NCBI RefSeq assembly: GCF_029227915.1
Contig: NC_079886.1
Span: forward strand, 5,394,001 to 5,458,000
Source of the DNA: Hydractinia symbiolongicarpus
Taxonomy: Eukaryota > Cnidaria > Hydrozoa > Anthoathecata > Hydractiniidae
Length of the DNA: 64,000 nt
Reading direction: 5' to 3'
The notes beneath the pieces were generated by a model. It ran no database searches and had not been told where the DNA came from. It was given only the letters and a program-made list of their open reading frames with translations. The position numbers and the translations under genes were made by a program. This document shows positions 49,301-60,100 of this stretch, piece after piece (within the stretch, counting starts at the first letter, position 1; each line of letters opens with the position of its first letter).

Positions 49301-52300
49301 TTAGGGTATTGATGGTTGTAGTGTCACAAAAAAAGTTAAAATTTGAAACGGTATATATGTTATGAGCTAAAAACTATTTCTTAAACATGAAATGAATAGC
49401 AACAAAACTAAAAGTTTTAATGACACAAGTGTAATTTCTGACAGTATGGTAGCGTTAAAAAAAGGTTTTAGTTTTAAGAAACGACTGTGCTAAATTAAAA
49501 CACACACAAGCATATCAGAAACAACAAGGCTAAGCATATGCATCAAATATTTCTCTAACCGAGTCTGAATATGTTTTTAAACGCCACGCTTATGAAACAC
49601 ATGTGTATGAAAAATGCAATATAGAACTTTGAACAAACGTTATCTTTAACTGCAGAGAGTTTGTGAACAGACAAATAGTAAAACAATGAAAAACAAAGTC
49701 AGTAATCATCAAGTGGTAGTGCCATCGGCTTGTAATCATAACGTTTCAGTTTCGAGTCCTCACTCCAGCGCACTTTAAATGTACTGTTATCAGCCCATTT
49801 GGTGCCATCTACTGACCGCTAATTGGCTTGTGTGGCAGGCAAGCAAGTTAAAGCAATGCTATACGTATCTCTAGCAATATGTAACATAGTTAGGATGGAA
49901 TCCCCAAGGACGGTAAAACTTCCCGTTACTTACTTTTTAATGAAGTACATTTTATTGCTTTGCAGATCAAACGTGGTTGTACCTGTTATAGAAGTTTTAA
50001 ATGCTGACACTTTAGCGTATCAAGCAGCACAAAATCCTGATCAACGAGGAGGTTTTAGTTGGGATCTGTTTTATAAGTGGAAACCTATACCAATGGATGA
50101 ACAACATTTACGAAAATCTCCAATTGATGTTATAAGGTATGTCCTCTCACCTCAGCTTACTTTGTCAATGTTATGGTCAGTAGAAATCACAACTCACTGT
50201 ATATGTCACCAATTACACAGGACGCATTTAAATTACAATGTTTTGTATACAGAAAATATTTTATCCTTTATAAATATTCATTATGAATAAAATAAATTAA
50301 AAAATGGGATGTAACTGATGTAAAGGTCTATTTATAACAGACAGAAACTTGTGTTTCAGGGTTTAAAATTTAACTTGATTTTTATGTTTTTATCCGTTAT
50401 GGCATAAGCAGAAAACTCCTGATATTTGCAAACGTGCTAAAAGAACTTGGAATCTATTATATATTGTAATAAAAAATCTTGGAAATGTTTTAACAAAACA
50501 GAAACTTTCTTTCATAATTATTGAATTCCTTTTTAGTAGTTTCATGAACCCTTTTCCACTTAAACTTACTTGTAGCGGCTCGTTCAAACGCTGATTAATT
50601 TTCATACAATTTTTGTGGCAAAATTTACAAAAAGCCCCAGGGCTTTAAAGTTTACCTCTTGTAAAAAACAAATTGATTTATATGAAAGAGCTTTTAAAAT
50701 TGTCTATGGATCTTTATTTTTCTTTGAAAAATCTTTATCGGTTTTCGGGATATAGCCCTGGAACGTTTCGCTAGTTAAGCAGAAATATATATATAAAAAG
50801 ATTTATTATAGAGAAAACTTTTAAAGCTCTTTCATATAAATCCAACTTCTTTTTTTCACAGGAGGTAAGCTTTAAAGTCCCAGAGTTTTAACAATCTCAG
50901 TAGGAGTAGTGCAAGGAAAACCGCTACCACATTGAAAGCAATATAATAAACAAGCGAGAAACCTAAAATTAAATTACTTTTTCCTCCACCGTAATAGGAC
51001 TTGTGAGAGATAAAAATTCTAAGTTGTAGTTGAATAAAATAGCTGTTCACGGAGCTGTAAACTAGATGCTGCATGATCTAGAATTTCTTTTGAGTATAAG
51101 CAGCCCTCCTACAAAGTTTTTTAACATCAACGATACATTTTATAGCCACGTTATAGTCATCTACGTGCGAGAAAACATTTCAAAGCATTCCTTTAGGTGT
51201 CGTCAAATCCTGCGTAAAAGGTTCATGTTAAATATGTTCGGATACGAGTAAAGGAGGGTAATTGGGTAAGAAAGTGCAGAGACTAGGTAGGATGTAATAA
51301 GGATAGATGTTTTAAAGAAATATTTGAGTAAAGTACGACGTGTATACGGTGTGCGTTGTGTATACGGTGCGCGTTGTGTATACGGTGCGCGTTGTGTATA
51401 CGGTGCGCGTTGTGTATACGGTGCGCGTTTTGTATACGGTGCGCGTTGTGTATACGGTACAACTTGTGTATACGGTACAACTTGTGTATACGGTACAACT
51501 TGTGTATACGGTACAACTTGCGTAGGACAAAAATTGTATTGTTTGAATTTAATTTACCTAGATTTCTTTTTTAAATATAACTTTAGAACGCCTGCTATGG
51601 CTGGAGGCTTGTTTGGCATACATAGACAATACTTTTATGATGTTGGTTCTTATGATAAAGAAATGGATATATGGGGTGGCGAAAACCTGGAAATGTCTTT
51701 TAGAGTGAGTGTGAAATTTTCTATTTTTTTCTTATTATTTTTGCGAAAGACTTTAGTTTTGTGACACTTTTTTTTGCCCAAATGCGCACGCGCTAACAAA
51801 AATAAAAATGCAGTCAAATGGAAACGAGTCTTTAGAAAAATGGTGGAAATACATTTGAATGATACCCGAATTTTTCTAAAGAATAATATTACAATTAAAA
51901 AAACGATCTTTTTAAGACCTCTCCACGAGGTGGCATGTGCAGGTCCAGTCTCCAATATTCGGAATGCGCAACCCTGATACTGCGCCTGCTCCAAGATGAA
52001 TGGAAGAGAAATTAATTTTCTTTCCCGAATCTCGTAATTAATTTTAAAATGTGCGGTGCTTGTTGTTCTTAGATTTGGATGTGTGGAGGACGAATAGACA
52101 TTATCCCTTGTTCAAGAGTCGGCCATATTTTTCGAAAATATACAAGTCCGTACAAATTTCCTGACGGAGTTGAGAAAACACTAGCTAAAAACTTGAACCG
52201 CTTAGCTGAAGTGTGGATGGATGAATATAAGGAATTATATTATCAGAAAAGACCGCATGCTAGGTATACTTGTTCATCTCTTTGTTTTGAATAACCTCTA

Positions 52301-54785
52301 CGTGTACCCGAAATGAGATTTCACACCACAAGTAATGTTCTTCACAATGACTTTGTGAGCATGCGCAATAGTGTTATTCAGAACATTTTAAGAGCAAAAA
52401 AACCTCATATCAGTCATTCAGGTTAGTAAAATTTTAGCACAGAAATTTGTTGAATTTCGCCTGAACTATAACTAGTTCTATATTTTTACACTATTAAGAT
52501 AGAAATAAATAAAAAGAGGAATAAATAAAAATAATAAAAATATATAAGAATAGAAAAATAACAGGGACAATTATAGGGAGCATGTTGTGTTGTCTGGTTA
52601 AAGAAACTTAATATAAAAGCCTAAATTGGATTTTCACTACTTCTGTAGATTTAGTTATACTTTCATGCTTGGATATGAAGTCACGTGAAGTATTGTATAC
52701 TTAATTCGTATTGTTTAGAGGTATGGAGTATGGTGACATCAGCAGCCGTGTAGCATTACGCAAAAAACTTGGTTGTAAAACTTTTCGATGGTATATCGAT
52801 AATGTGTATCCTGATGCTCAAATGCCAGATCTCTACCCACCAGGAAAAGGAGAGGTGAGGCTTCTGTTTATGGAAACAACATCTTGAAATCTTGAAAGTT
52901 ACAATCATAGAGAAAATATGTGAAAACACGACAGCTATTTTTGAATTTCGCTATCACAAGCAATACTTCGGTCATGTCACAAAGTCCTAGCTCTTGAAAT
53001 GTGCTAACTATTTTCCCCATATTTCAGGGACTTCATGGGTTCTGATGTGAATTATTTTGAATTGTACGGGCGTGCTAATGCCGTCACAAGCAAATGTTAG
53101 GCTCTGTTCACCCGACCTACGCCTAGACAAAAGTAGCAAGTGTTAACCACTTTACAGTTTGTCGAAATTTGAAAAATAACGAAAAAACTGTCTTGTTTAT
53201 TATAATAATATTTTCCGTGTTTGTACAACCATGAAATCTTCATGGTAGAATATTATAATAATATTTTCCGTGTTTGTACAACCATGAAGTCTTCATGGTA
53301 GAATATTATAACAATGTTTCTGCGTTTGTAGAACCATAAATTCTCCATGGTAAACTAAAAATAGTCGATGGGTTTGTGAACTAATAGAAAATTATATAAT
53401 TGCATTGATGAAATAATGCGCTGATTATGGGCATGAAAAAACATTGACTTTTATTTGTTTTGTCATCATTATCTTTAGATACGAAATATAGGCTCAAAAG
53501 TATGTTTGGATTCAATGGGTGAAGTGAAAGGAAACGACCCAAAGCATAAACTTGGTATATTTCCATGCCACGGTCAAGGTGGAAACCAGGTAAAACAAAA
53601 ACAAAAAAAAACCGCGGTCGTTGTTTTTAACTGCTGATCTAGCTCGCCAGAAAAGCTATGCAGATTTTTTCTTTCATCCTATTAACTAGGTAAAAAAAGT
53701 TACCTGTATGCTATGCACATTACAGGTGGAATTCACAGTAAATGTTGTCATGTCAAACAAGAGTAAGGAATGAGCTAGCTACAATTGTTGGAGTTCCTTT
53801 TTTCTGTAATATATATAAATTTGATGTTTCCTCTCTTCTTTTTGCTGAAATAAGCAACATTGCAAAATGGCATTGGCTTACCATATTTTATTTAACTAGC
53901 TAAAAATTTCTTCCATGTTATACACATTTATTCATGCATCAAATTTGTTAGAGTTTCCCTAGCACTTTCCATACATCTACGTGGTATAAGATTAAATCTC
54001 GCTGCTACCCACCTGATTGTAAATTTAGTTTTCGAAATATTTCTGCTGCTTTTACAAATGAGCTTTTGTATAAATGTTTAGCAATTTATTTGTAAAATAT
54101 TGGTAAAATAAAAGCTTTTTGTTAAGAGCGAGAGAAATATGGAGGCCTTGAATCGAAATTTGAATTACATGATAAAAATACGTGCACGGGACCCAATAAT
54201 TTGATTAGATGATTTTTCAAATTCCGCGAGTTTGAATAAAAGAAAATTTTTGAGTCTGCTAGTAGATTCTGAAGTAACGGAGAACTTGTTTATTATAAAT
54301 GATCCTTCGAATTATACGAGTTCCACCCATGCGAACGTAGAACGTAAATTAATTTTTTGACCTTTTGTTATAGTATTTTCTTTTCACAAAGAAAGGCGAA
54401 ATAACATTTGATGAAGAATACTGTCTCGATTGTTCAGACTCGAGACCTGGTGCTAGTATTGAGATTTTAAAATGTCACAATTTTGGCGGGAATCAAAAAT
54501 GGATTCACGACAGGAGAAATGTAAGTTAGTCTTTACAGTCCACCAAAAATATGCGACGAGAGTTAAGTTTAAAAAAAAGTCGTTAATTTTGTAATATACA
54601 CTTATTGTTTTTTTGTAACGTATATTTTTGTTACGCAGGGTGAAATTCGCCACCATCCAACACAACAATGCATCGATCGAGGTGCAGATGGTGTCGACCG
54701 CGCCCATATGAATCCTTGTGACGGACGACCTTCTCAGAGATGGCAATTTGCTTCTTATAATTCTAGTAGCATGATATTGCAGTGA
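40373..54785 (+). CDS. GALNT: Polypeptide N-acetylgalactosaminyltransferase (GALNT family, GT27)
   Basis: This Golgi enzyme transfers GalNAc from UDP-GalNAc to Ser/Thr, starting mucin-type O-glycans. Coding exons: 40373-40881, 47902-48074, 48463-48670, 49966-50136, 51587-51704, 52073-52263, 52719-52854, 53479-53589, 54374-54520, 54639-54785, joining to 1911 nt, 636 aa. Residues about 16-38 form a type II membrane anchor, followed by a stem. The GT-A domain has [20 protein letters not shown], the metal-binding DSH (276-278), WGGEN (383-387) and SRVGHIFRK. The C-terminal ricin-type lectin domain (about 500-636) has QxW-type repeats at GGNQYF, GGNQKW and SQRW. Catalytic motifs appear intact. Wording such as [12 protein letters not shown] and [14 protein letters not shown] is closest to GALNT1/13-type enzymes in my judgement, but the subfamily is not certain. 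The first intron (7 kb) is full of transposon debris. Confidence 0.95.
41590..43546 (+). mobile_element. LINE relic with two fused reverse-transcriptase cores
   Basis: Motif A ([13 protein letters not shown], about 41605-41645) is followed, after a frameshift near 41660, by an open frame to 43134. That frame contains one RT palm ([20 protein letters not shown] at about 41765, then HFTDD at about 41860) and then, in the same frame, a second RT palm ([19 protein letters not shown] at about 42195, then HFADD at about 42280) with a complete C-terminal region ([18 protein letters not shown]). The copies differ widely in nucleotide sequence, so they are related subfamilies, not a recent duplication. 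An AT-rich 3'UTR ends in AATAAATG(TATT)(TACT)n at about 43508-43546. It lies in GALNT intron 1, sense. Confidence 0.88.
43547..44310 (+). mobile_element. LINE C-terminal fragment with (TTAC)n tail
   Basis: Starting right after the tail of the previous element, the frame encodes a LINE ORF2 C-terminus ([20 protein letters not shown], then [14 protein letters not shown] and [13 protein letters not shown]) broken after 43883. The element ends with AATAAACTCTTACTTACTTACT at about 44286-44308, the same kind of tail as its neighbour, so the two belong to one tail class. It is 5'-truncated, dead and in GALNT intron 1. Confidence 0.8.
44340..44545 (+). mobile_element. LINE RT fragment related to the 17 kb element
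   Basis: A short decayed piece encodes [20 protein letters not shown], then [12 protein letters not shown]. This mirrors [20 protein letters not shown] and MTINTDKTETIFF of the LINE at 16473-19142, so it is the same family. The catalytic YADD is changed to YAED and there is at least one frameshift. Confidence 0.8.
45003..45942. mobile_element. Inverted-repeat element family M1, copy 2 (GTGCGAT ends)
   Basis: The ends are inverted: CAGTCCTTTTCAGGA at 45003-45017 and its near-complement at 45928-45942. Inside each end are repeated GTGCGAT/ATCGCAC motifs (for example 45025-45100 and 45875-45925). The core at 45160-45830 matches 19480-20215 in inverted orientation, with landmarks such as CTGAGATCTAAAAGTGTCCG, CACCGACTCCTGACTTAGTT and AATGAATGYGCA. 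The terminal sequences differ completely from copy 1. It lies in GALNT intron 1. Confidence 0.75.
46130..46970 (-). pseudogene. Decayed multicopy transposon-like gene
   Basis: Minus-strand fragments read [20 protein letters not shown] and [17 protein letters not shown] (about 46880-46720), then a segment with KNRRHI.. and [13 protein letters not shown] (about 46600-46480), [13 protein letters not shown] (about 46370) and an acidic end [20 protein letters not shown] (about 46200). The order resembles a large family of unnamed multicopy proteins I recall from cnidarian genomes (a DTK..DSDI block, then a cysteine-rich C-terminus). Several stops and frameshifts break it. The family link is from memory and uncertain. 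Confidence 0.45.
49700..49865 (+). mobile_element. tRNA-headed SINE-like element (family D)
   Basis: A-box-like AAGTGGTAGTGCC and B-box-like AGTTTCGAGTCCT are spaced about 35 bp apart and followed by a body of about 100 bp. It lies in the third GALNT intron, upstream of the exon at 49966. Only one copy is visible here, so it is less secure than families A and B. Confidence 0.55.
51340..51522. repeat. 18-bp minisatellite with two variant blocks
   Basis: Ten 18-bp units start GTGTATACGGT. The first six or so end in GCGCGTT (one with a single change, GCGCGTTTT); the last four end in ACAACTT. Because 18 is divisible by three and the unit lacks stops, all frames on both strands stay open, producing several overlapping phantom frames. 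It lies in the fourth GALNT intron, about 65 bp upstream of the exon at 51587. Confidence 0.95.
53198..53355. repeat. ~62-bp tandem repeat, about 2.5 copies
   Basis: The unit contains ATTATAATAATATTTTCCGTG, then TTTGTACAACCATGAARTC, then TTCATGGTAGAAT. The first two copies are nearly identical and the third has diverged. CCATGAARTCTTCATGG within each unit is a short palindrome. It lies in the GALNT intron between 52854 and 53479. Confidence 0.85.
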
Positions 54786-55424
54786 TCGCTGCATGTAACC
54801 ATGGTGATAATAATAGCGGCGTAGTACACAACCATGGCACCGTTGAAGAAAATATGGCTGCCTTGAGAAGAAGCAGTTTCAGTCATATGGTCAAGTGAAT
54901 TCGAAATAACAACTTTGGATTTTACCAAACATGTGTACACTGTGTTGGTATGATTTACCAGTTTGATCAAATTGGGGTTAAAAACATTTTGGTGCAGGGG
55001 TGTTGGGAAATAGAAGAAAAGCGAAATGATTTTTTTATGACATACCTTTTTAATGTGCTTTTTCACTCGTGATGAGGACCTTCGTGTTTTTATCCTTTTT
55101 TGGCTATTTCTCCGTTTGATAGAATTTAGTGAAATTTTTTATTATGTGAATATTTGGAAAACTATTTCACACTTTTTGTGATTGATAATGTCTTAGAATT
55201 CGCCTGAATACGTATCGCTTCCTTTTATATTCAAAAAATATATTTCTACACATCTACAGTGGTTTTTAAACTTTATAAAAACTCTAGAATTTTATTTTGT
55301 ATTTATAAGATATAAGGAGTTGGGATAGGTTTTTAAAATAAATATTAAAATATAAAATTTATTTTCTTTCTATGCGTAGCATTGTTCTGATTCTATGTAC
55401 TGTTTAAGTTTTTTCTTCCTGAAA

Positions 55425-55430
55425 AATAAA
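55425..55430 (+). terminator. Poly(A) signal for GALNT
   Basis: AATAAA about 640 bp after the stop codon; other AT-rich AATAAA-like motifs near 55336 are alternatives. Confidence 0.45.
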
Positions 55431-55769
55431 GTAATATTTTAGAAGTATTAACGGGCAAATAAATTATGACATTCAAGAAAATCACTATTAAATGACAGAC
55501 AGACACACGAGTTCGTTACATCCCACCTTACAGCAAATTGTTTGCAGAGAGAATAGAGGCGACGACTTTACAATTTTCTGTTTTTTATGGTTGTATGACA
55601 GATTTTGACGTCATCATGAAAATGATATATATGTAGTTGTATACCTCATAATCAAGTGATTTTTATCACCCATCTTTTACCTAGCGCGCTAATATTCTGT
55701 GTGTACGTGCTTTTGACGTGCAAAGTTGATATGTTTATTTTCTCTTAAATTCGCTGAAGAGAATGTCGT

Positions 55770-55940
55770 AGTTTTGTAGAGACCGGGTTCGATTCCCCTT
55801 GGTGGCGATTCAATGTGGGCTAGAGAATATTACCATAGCCTCAGGATGTTGGATCTTGCAGGGAGTTGTCTGGCAGAGCGTGGACCCTGTTTGGACTGCT
55901 TAGCTCAAAGCCATGACCCATCCTGAAAATAATAGACAGG
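55770..55940 (+). mobile_element. tRNA-derived SINE family B, copy 2
   Basis: It carries the B-box GGGTTCGATTCCCC and a body collinear with the minus-strand copy at 28408-28687: AATGTGGGC, ACCATAGCC, CAGGGAGTTGTCTGGCAGAG and CCATGACCCATCCTGAAAAT. The 5' end (A-box) is eroded. Confidence 0.82.
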
Positions 55941-56447
55941 GTATATCCCTCGAAATTTGTGACGCTGCCTTGTAAAACATGCACACATAAGTTACGACGT
56001 AACGGCACCGCGTCAATACATGAAATTGACGCCGATACACTAAGTTTGATGGTCTAATAACATGGACAACCTCCCGTTTCGGAACAGATGATAAAACAGA
56101 TGATAAAATCATAAAAAAAACATCAAAGAAATTAATATTTTAAAACCAATTATTTGGCAATGGTGAAACGGATTATTGAAGCTCTGGAAAACAATAATTG
56201 CCTATCCACAGGCCATTTAACTAGTAAAATCTATATTAGGTTCGAATTTTATAACCGAGTCAATTTGCACAGGTTTTGTTAAGAGAAAACTAATTTTTAA
56301 TTTTTTTTAAATGAAACAGAAATAACTTTGTTTCATTCCTTTAAATTTAACACCAAATTTCTTGCGGCGGACCAAAGTACATTTGGAATAAGATGTAGCC
56401 TTGACATGTTGACACGCCCGACCTTAATTTTACGGAACTGTCAATTT

Positions 56448-56706
56448 AATGACGCGTGACCTTGTGGTTACGGAGTTCGCTTCGCAATCACAAGGTCCGT
56501 GGTTCGGTCCACAGCGCGGGCATGTATAGCAAGTGCCTTTTCCACAGCTACGGGTCAACCCATGTCACGTGAGGGAAATTGGGTAGGTATTACCGGTGTA
56601 TACTTAATGTATACATTCCGAACGCAGGACTCACATTAATAACAGTGTTTCCTACATTGAAGTGGCTATATCCTGTATAGATGTTCGGAATAATAATAAT
56701 AATATT
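56448..56706 (+). mobile_element. tRNA-derived SINE family C
   Basis: The head reads GCGTGACCTTGTGGTTACGG (A-box-like) and, about 45 bp later, GTGGTTCGGTCCAC (B-box-like). The body contains CACGTGAGGGAAATTGGGTAG, which resembles part of family B, and ends in an (AAT)n tail at 56688-56704. It is a good full-length candidate; a diverged partial relative lies at 61800-61905. Confidence 0.82.
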
Positions 56707-56764
56707 AGCTTCTTGTTAGGCGCTATATTTCTGAAAGGATAGAAGGAACCTTTCGCACAAGAAA

Positions 56765-56770
56765 TTTATT
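56765..56770 (-). terminator. Candidate poly(A) signal for POFUT2
   Basis: AATAAA on the minus strand about 340 bp past the POFUT2 stop; it lies just beyond the end of a SINE. Confidence 0.4.
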
Positions 56771-57107
56771 TTATTTGTAGAACGTGTGCAAAACTATTAA
56801 ATTGATTAAAAAAAGTAATTAAAAAAATTATTGAGAAATTACGTTACATTTGGAAATAAATAAATAAATATATGGTGAGCAAAGAACACAACCACAATTA
56901 CGTGTTGGTGTCAAATTGAAAGTTGACATGTCTACCAAAAGTAAACCAAGAAAAACATTTTGTGCTGTAAAATGATTTCAAATGCTCATGGCAAACTTAA
57001 ATTACCAAGGTAAAAATATAAACTTGTGCAATGCAAAATTTTAAAATGTCGTTTCTTTTGTTATCGTGTTTTATGCAAAATTATGAAACTACTTCAACAC
57101 AATGGTA

Positions 57108-60100
57108 TCATGAGAATTTAACTCTCCATTGAGTGGGTGGATGACATCTGTCAGGTGGTGATTGTTTCCCACATAAGCAGTTGTATGTTGAATCACCGCT
57201 GAAACCTAAGATGTCACGTTCTTCGTGAATGCGAAACGAGAATGTTGATTCACATGTACCCAGGAAATATCTAAAATAAATGAAAATATTGCACTGATAT
57301 GAGAAGTAATTTTTATTTAATCAAAGCAACAGGTGCAACGAGAAAAAATTTAAGATGAAAACAAACTGAAATCTTAATGCAGGTTTCCACTGAAATAAAA
57401 TTAGCCACAGACCAATGCGACAGTAGAATTCCTTGTTAAGACAAAAATAGTCAATCGAATTGACTATTTTTGTCTCAAGTGAAAGCCCTTCTTTATTTAT
57501 CTCCGAAAACATTTCGTTTTAGGGAGAACGCATCTCCCTAAAATATAGTTACGTGGCAGTTTTAAAGGTTTGTTACGTAGGAACATTTTTATATTTTCCT
57601 TTAAAGCAAGTACAAAACAAACAATATTTCATGGGTGGCTAATCCATCACGTATAGCGCATACCGTGCATGTGCAACAATCCATTGATCTATGATAGCAA
57701 TTCCTCCATCTTTGAATTTTTCAACAACATCTTTCGGACGTGGGTACATGTAAACCTTTCCCTTGATATAACTTTGTAATTCTTTAATTTCTAAAAAAAA
57801 TTAGAGATACTTTAAAGGAACAAATTTTTGCGCAAGAAACTGCTCAAATCGCAAAAGTTAGGATCTGTAAAAAATTTTAAATTCGCAGTTAAAAGGCTTT
57901 CCCGTTAAGGTTTATTCTTTCACAAAATAATTTAAAATCATCTATTAGAAAAAAGTAATTCTCATTCTGTTTTGTTTTTTCATTCGTAGGATAGAGAATC
58001 TTTATTGGTAAGTTCACATGCTATTGAGAAAATAATCAACCATGGTCTACAAAAGTTAATTCTCGTAAAGTATAATTAAAATGATCATTCGCGAAAGGTA
58101 ATTTTTGCGAAATATCATTAAAATAAAATTTTTAAAGTAATACTATCCAGACGAAACGCGACTCTATACCTTCATCAGTTCCATCAGTGGAAAGATATAC
58201 TTTCTTTATTTTCCATTTATCTAGCAACTTTTGTACTTCAGTTCCTATTTCTTCAATTGATGGAACAGTTTCCTTGTGCGCATAGTGTGCAAAATCTCCT
58301 CTTCTCATATGTACACCGATATATGGTCCACCTAAAGCATCGCCATCTCCTGGAACTTGCTTTCTCCAATCAGGAGTATATGGTGTCTTGTCTTTTTCAT
58401 CTTTCGAGTTTAGATGTTTTTCACGAAACCTGTCTCCTTCTTCTCGCAAATGTTGAGCAAAAACTAGACTTCTTCTAGCCTAAATTAAAAAAAAACACAA
58501 TATAAATTTAATACTTAAAATACAGATGTTTTTTTTTATAAATGGCGTATTATTATTTCATGTTTCATTTTTTTTTAGAAGTCAAAGTTCAAAATCAAGT
58601 TGGAATATGCTTGTGTGAAAAACACAACCAGGTTTAGAGTATGCTTACTGGAGAAACAAATTAAAAAGTAAACGGTTGCATTATTGGGATAAAATTTTGC
58701 TGCTTTAAAAAAAACAGAGACAACACTATATGCGTATAAAGACAACGAAAAGACTGTCTTTTAATATACACAACAAAAGAAAAAAAAGGAGATTAAGAAA
58801 TTCTCTTATCTTAGCATTAATATGCTTATAAAAAGAGAAACTTGTAGCGTAGTAAAATTTTCTTCAAACTGCTTCTTCTGCGAAACTTTTACATCTTTTT
58901 CCTTCTCCACTCCTGATGTACGTTTAATAGTAAACTGCCTCCTCTCTTTTTTTTGCATTAGACTGCTCTGAAACACCTTCTGTGATTTAACATTTTTCCC
59001 ACGGGGTGGCATTCTTAAATAAATGTCACGCTAAATACAGTACTTAAGATATAATGGGCCTTATACTGATGGATATTAACCGATATTATCTATCTTAGGT
59101 ATGGTTTCCCATTCCACCTCTAGGTAATACTTGAAATTAAAACTTCAATCTGTTATCTACATATGCCATAAGAACAAACGATATAAAAACATTTGGCTTC
59201 AGAAGTTCTGGAACTTTAAAACAAGTTAAGACATTTAAGGCTTCGTACATACAAAGAAATACTTAAATGCTCCTTTAATCTTCAAAAATGATAAAATAAG
59301 AGGAAAATTAGGAACAGTTTAAGAATACTTTGAGGTTTCAATTGAAAAAGTCGAAAACATTTGAAGGCTTCCTTCAGATTGGGTGTAGTCGGCACGTGTA
59401 GGATTCGTTTATATTTGTGTTTGTGAACAACTTCTTTTCTCTATATTAATATTCTGACTGTCTGTTTCAAATAGTTGCTCGCAGTTTTAATTGTTCCATC
59501 TTTTGGTAACGCTATTTTAAACTTTTCAATTCTGTCTTTCAACAAAAAGCCTCCTCTGATTAATTTTTTAAAACTTTCTTACCAAAAAGTCATGAGTAAT
59601 TAACTTTTATTGTTCCCTGGATGCAGTTTTTGTTACAAATACGTGCACGACGAAGTTAAAGACAATTAACATTGCGTTATCTACATTAAAAAAAGTTATT
59701 CGCGCCTTTTCAAAGAACTTAACAAAACCAATTTACGATGGAACAACAAATTTAAAGAAGTATATATTTGCAAGTGGATTTTTTTGTTTACTATTATCCG
59801 TACGGCAGGCGAATTCCACTGAAATTATCCGTACGGCAGGCGAATTCCACTGGAATTATTCGTACGGCAGGCGAATTCCACTGGAATTATTCGTACGGCA
59901 GGCGAATTCCACTGAAATTATTTGTACGGCAGGCGAATTCCACTGGAATTATTCGTACGGCAGGCGAATTCCACTGAAATTATTTGTACGGCAGGAGAAT
60001 TCCACTTGGTTATACCATGGGGTAACAACTAGTTTTATTTTATTATGATTTTTCCATCACTACGTCACAGTAATTTTATTTTGTAAGTTAACCGGTTTCC

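Larger units (their letters stand above)
54786..57107. other. Convergent 3' intergenic region between GALNT and POFUT2
   Basis: It holds the GALNT 3'UTR and poly(A) site, a SINE B copy (55770-55940), a SINE C copy (56448-56706) and a likely POFUT2 poly(A) signal (TTTATT on plus at 56765-56770). The frames at 54755-55066 and 55900-56112 have no conserved protein. Confidence 0.55.

Noticed and set aside
51283-51764. Several overlapping repeat-protein frames (YTVR, CIRCAL, YRIHN types)
   Set aside because: All are translations of the 18-bp minisatellite, which stays open in every frame because 18 is divisible by three. The real coding exon starts at 51587.
54453-54794. Minus-strand frame over the last two GALNT exons
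   Set aside because: It is the antisense of the lectin-domain exons, whose frame, splice sites and QxW-type motifs are clear.
59793-60007. CRISPR-like regular array
   Set aside because: The units are contiguous tandem copies with no unique spacers, inside an animal gene intron: a minisatellite.
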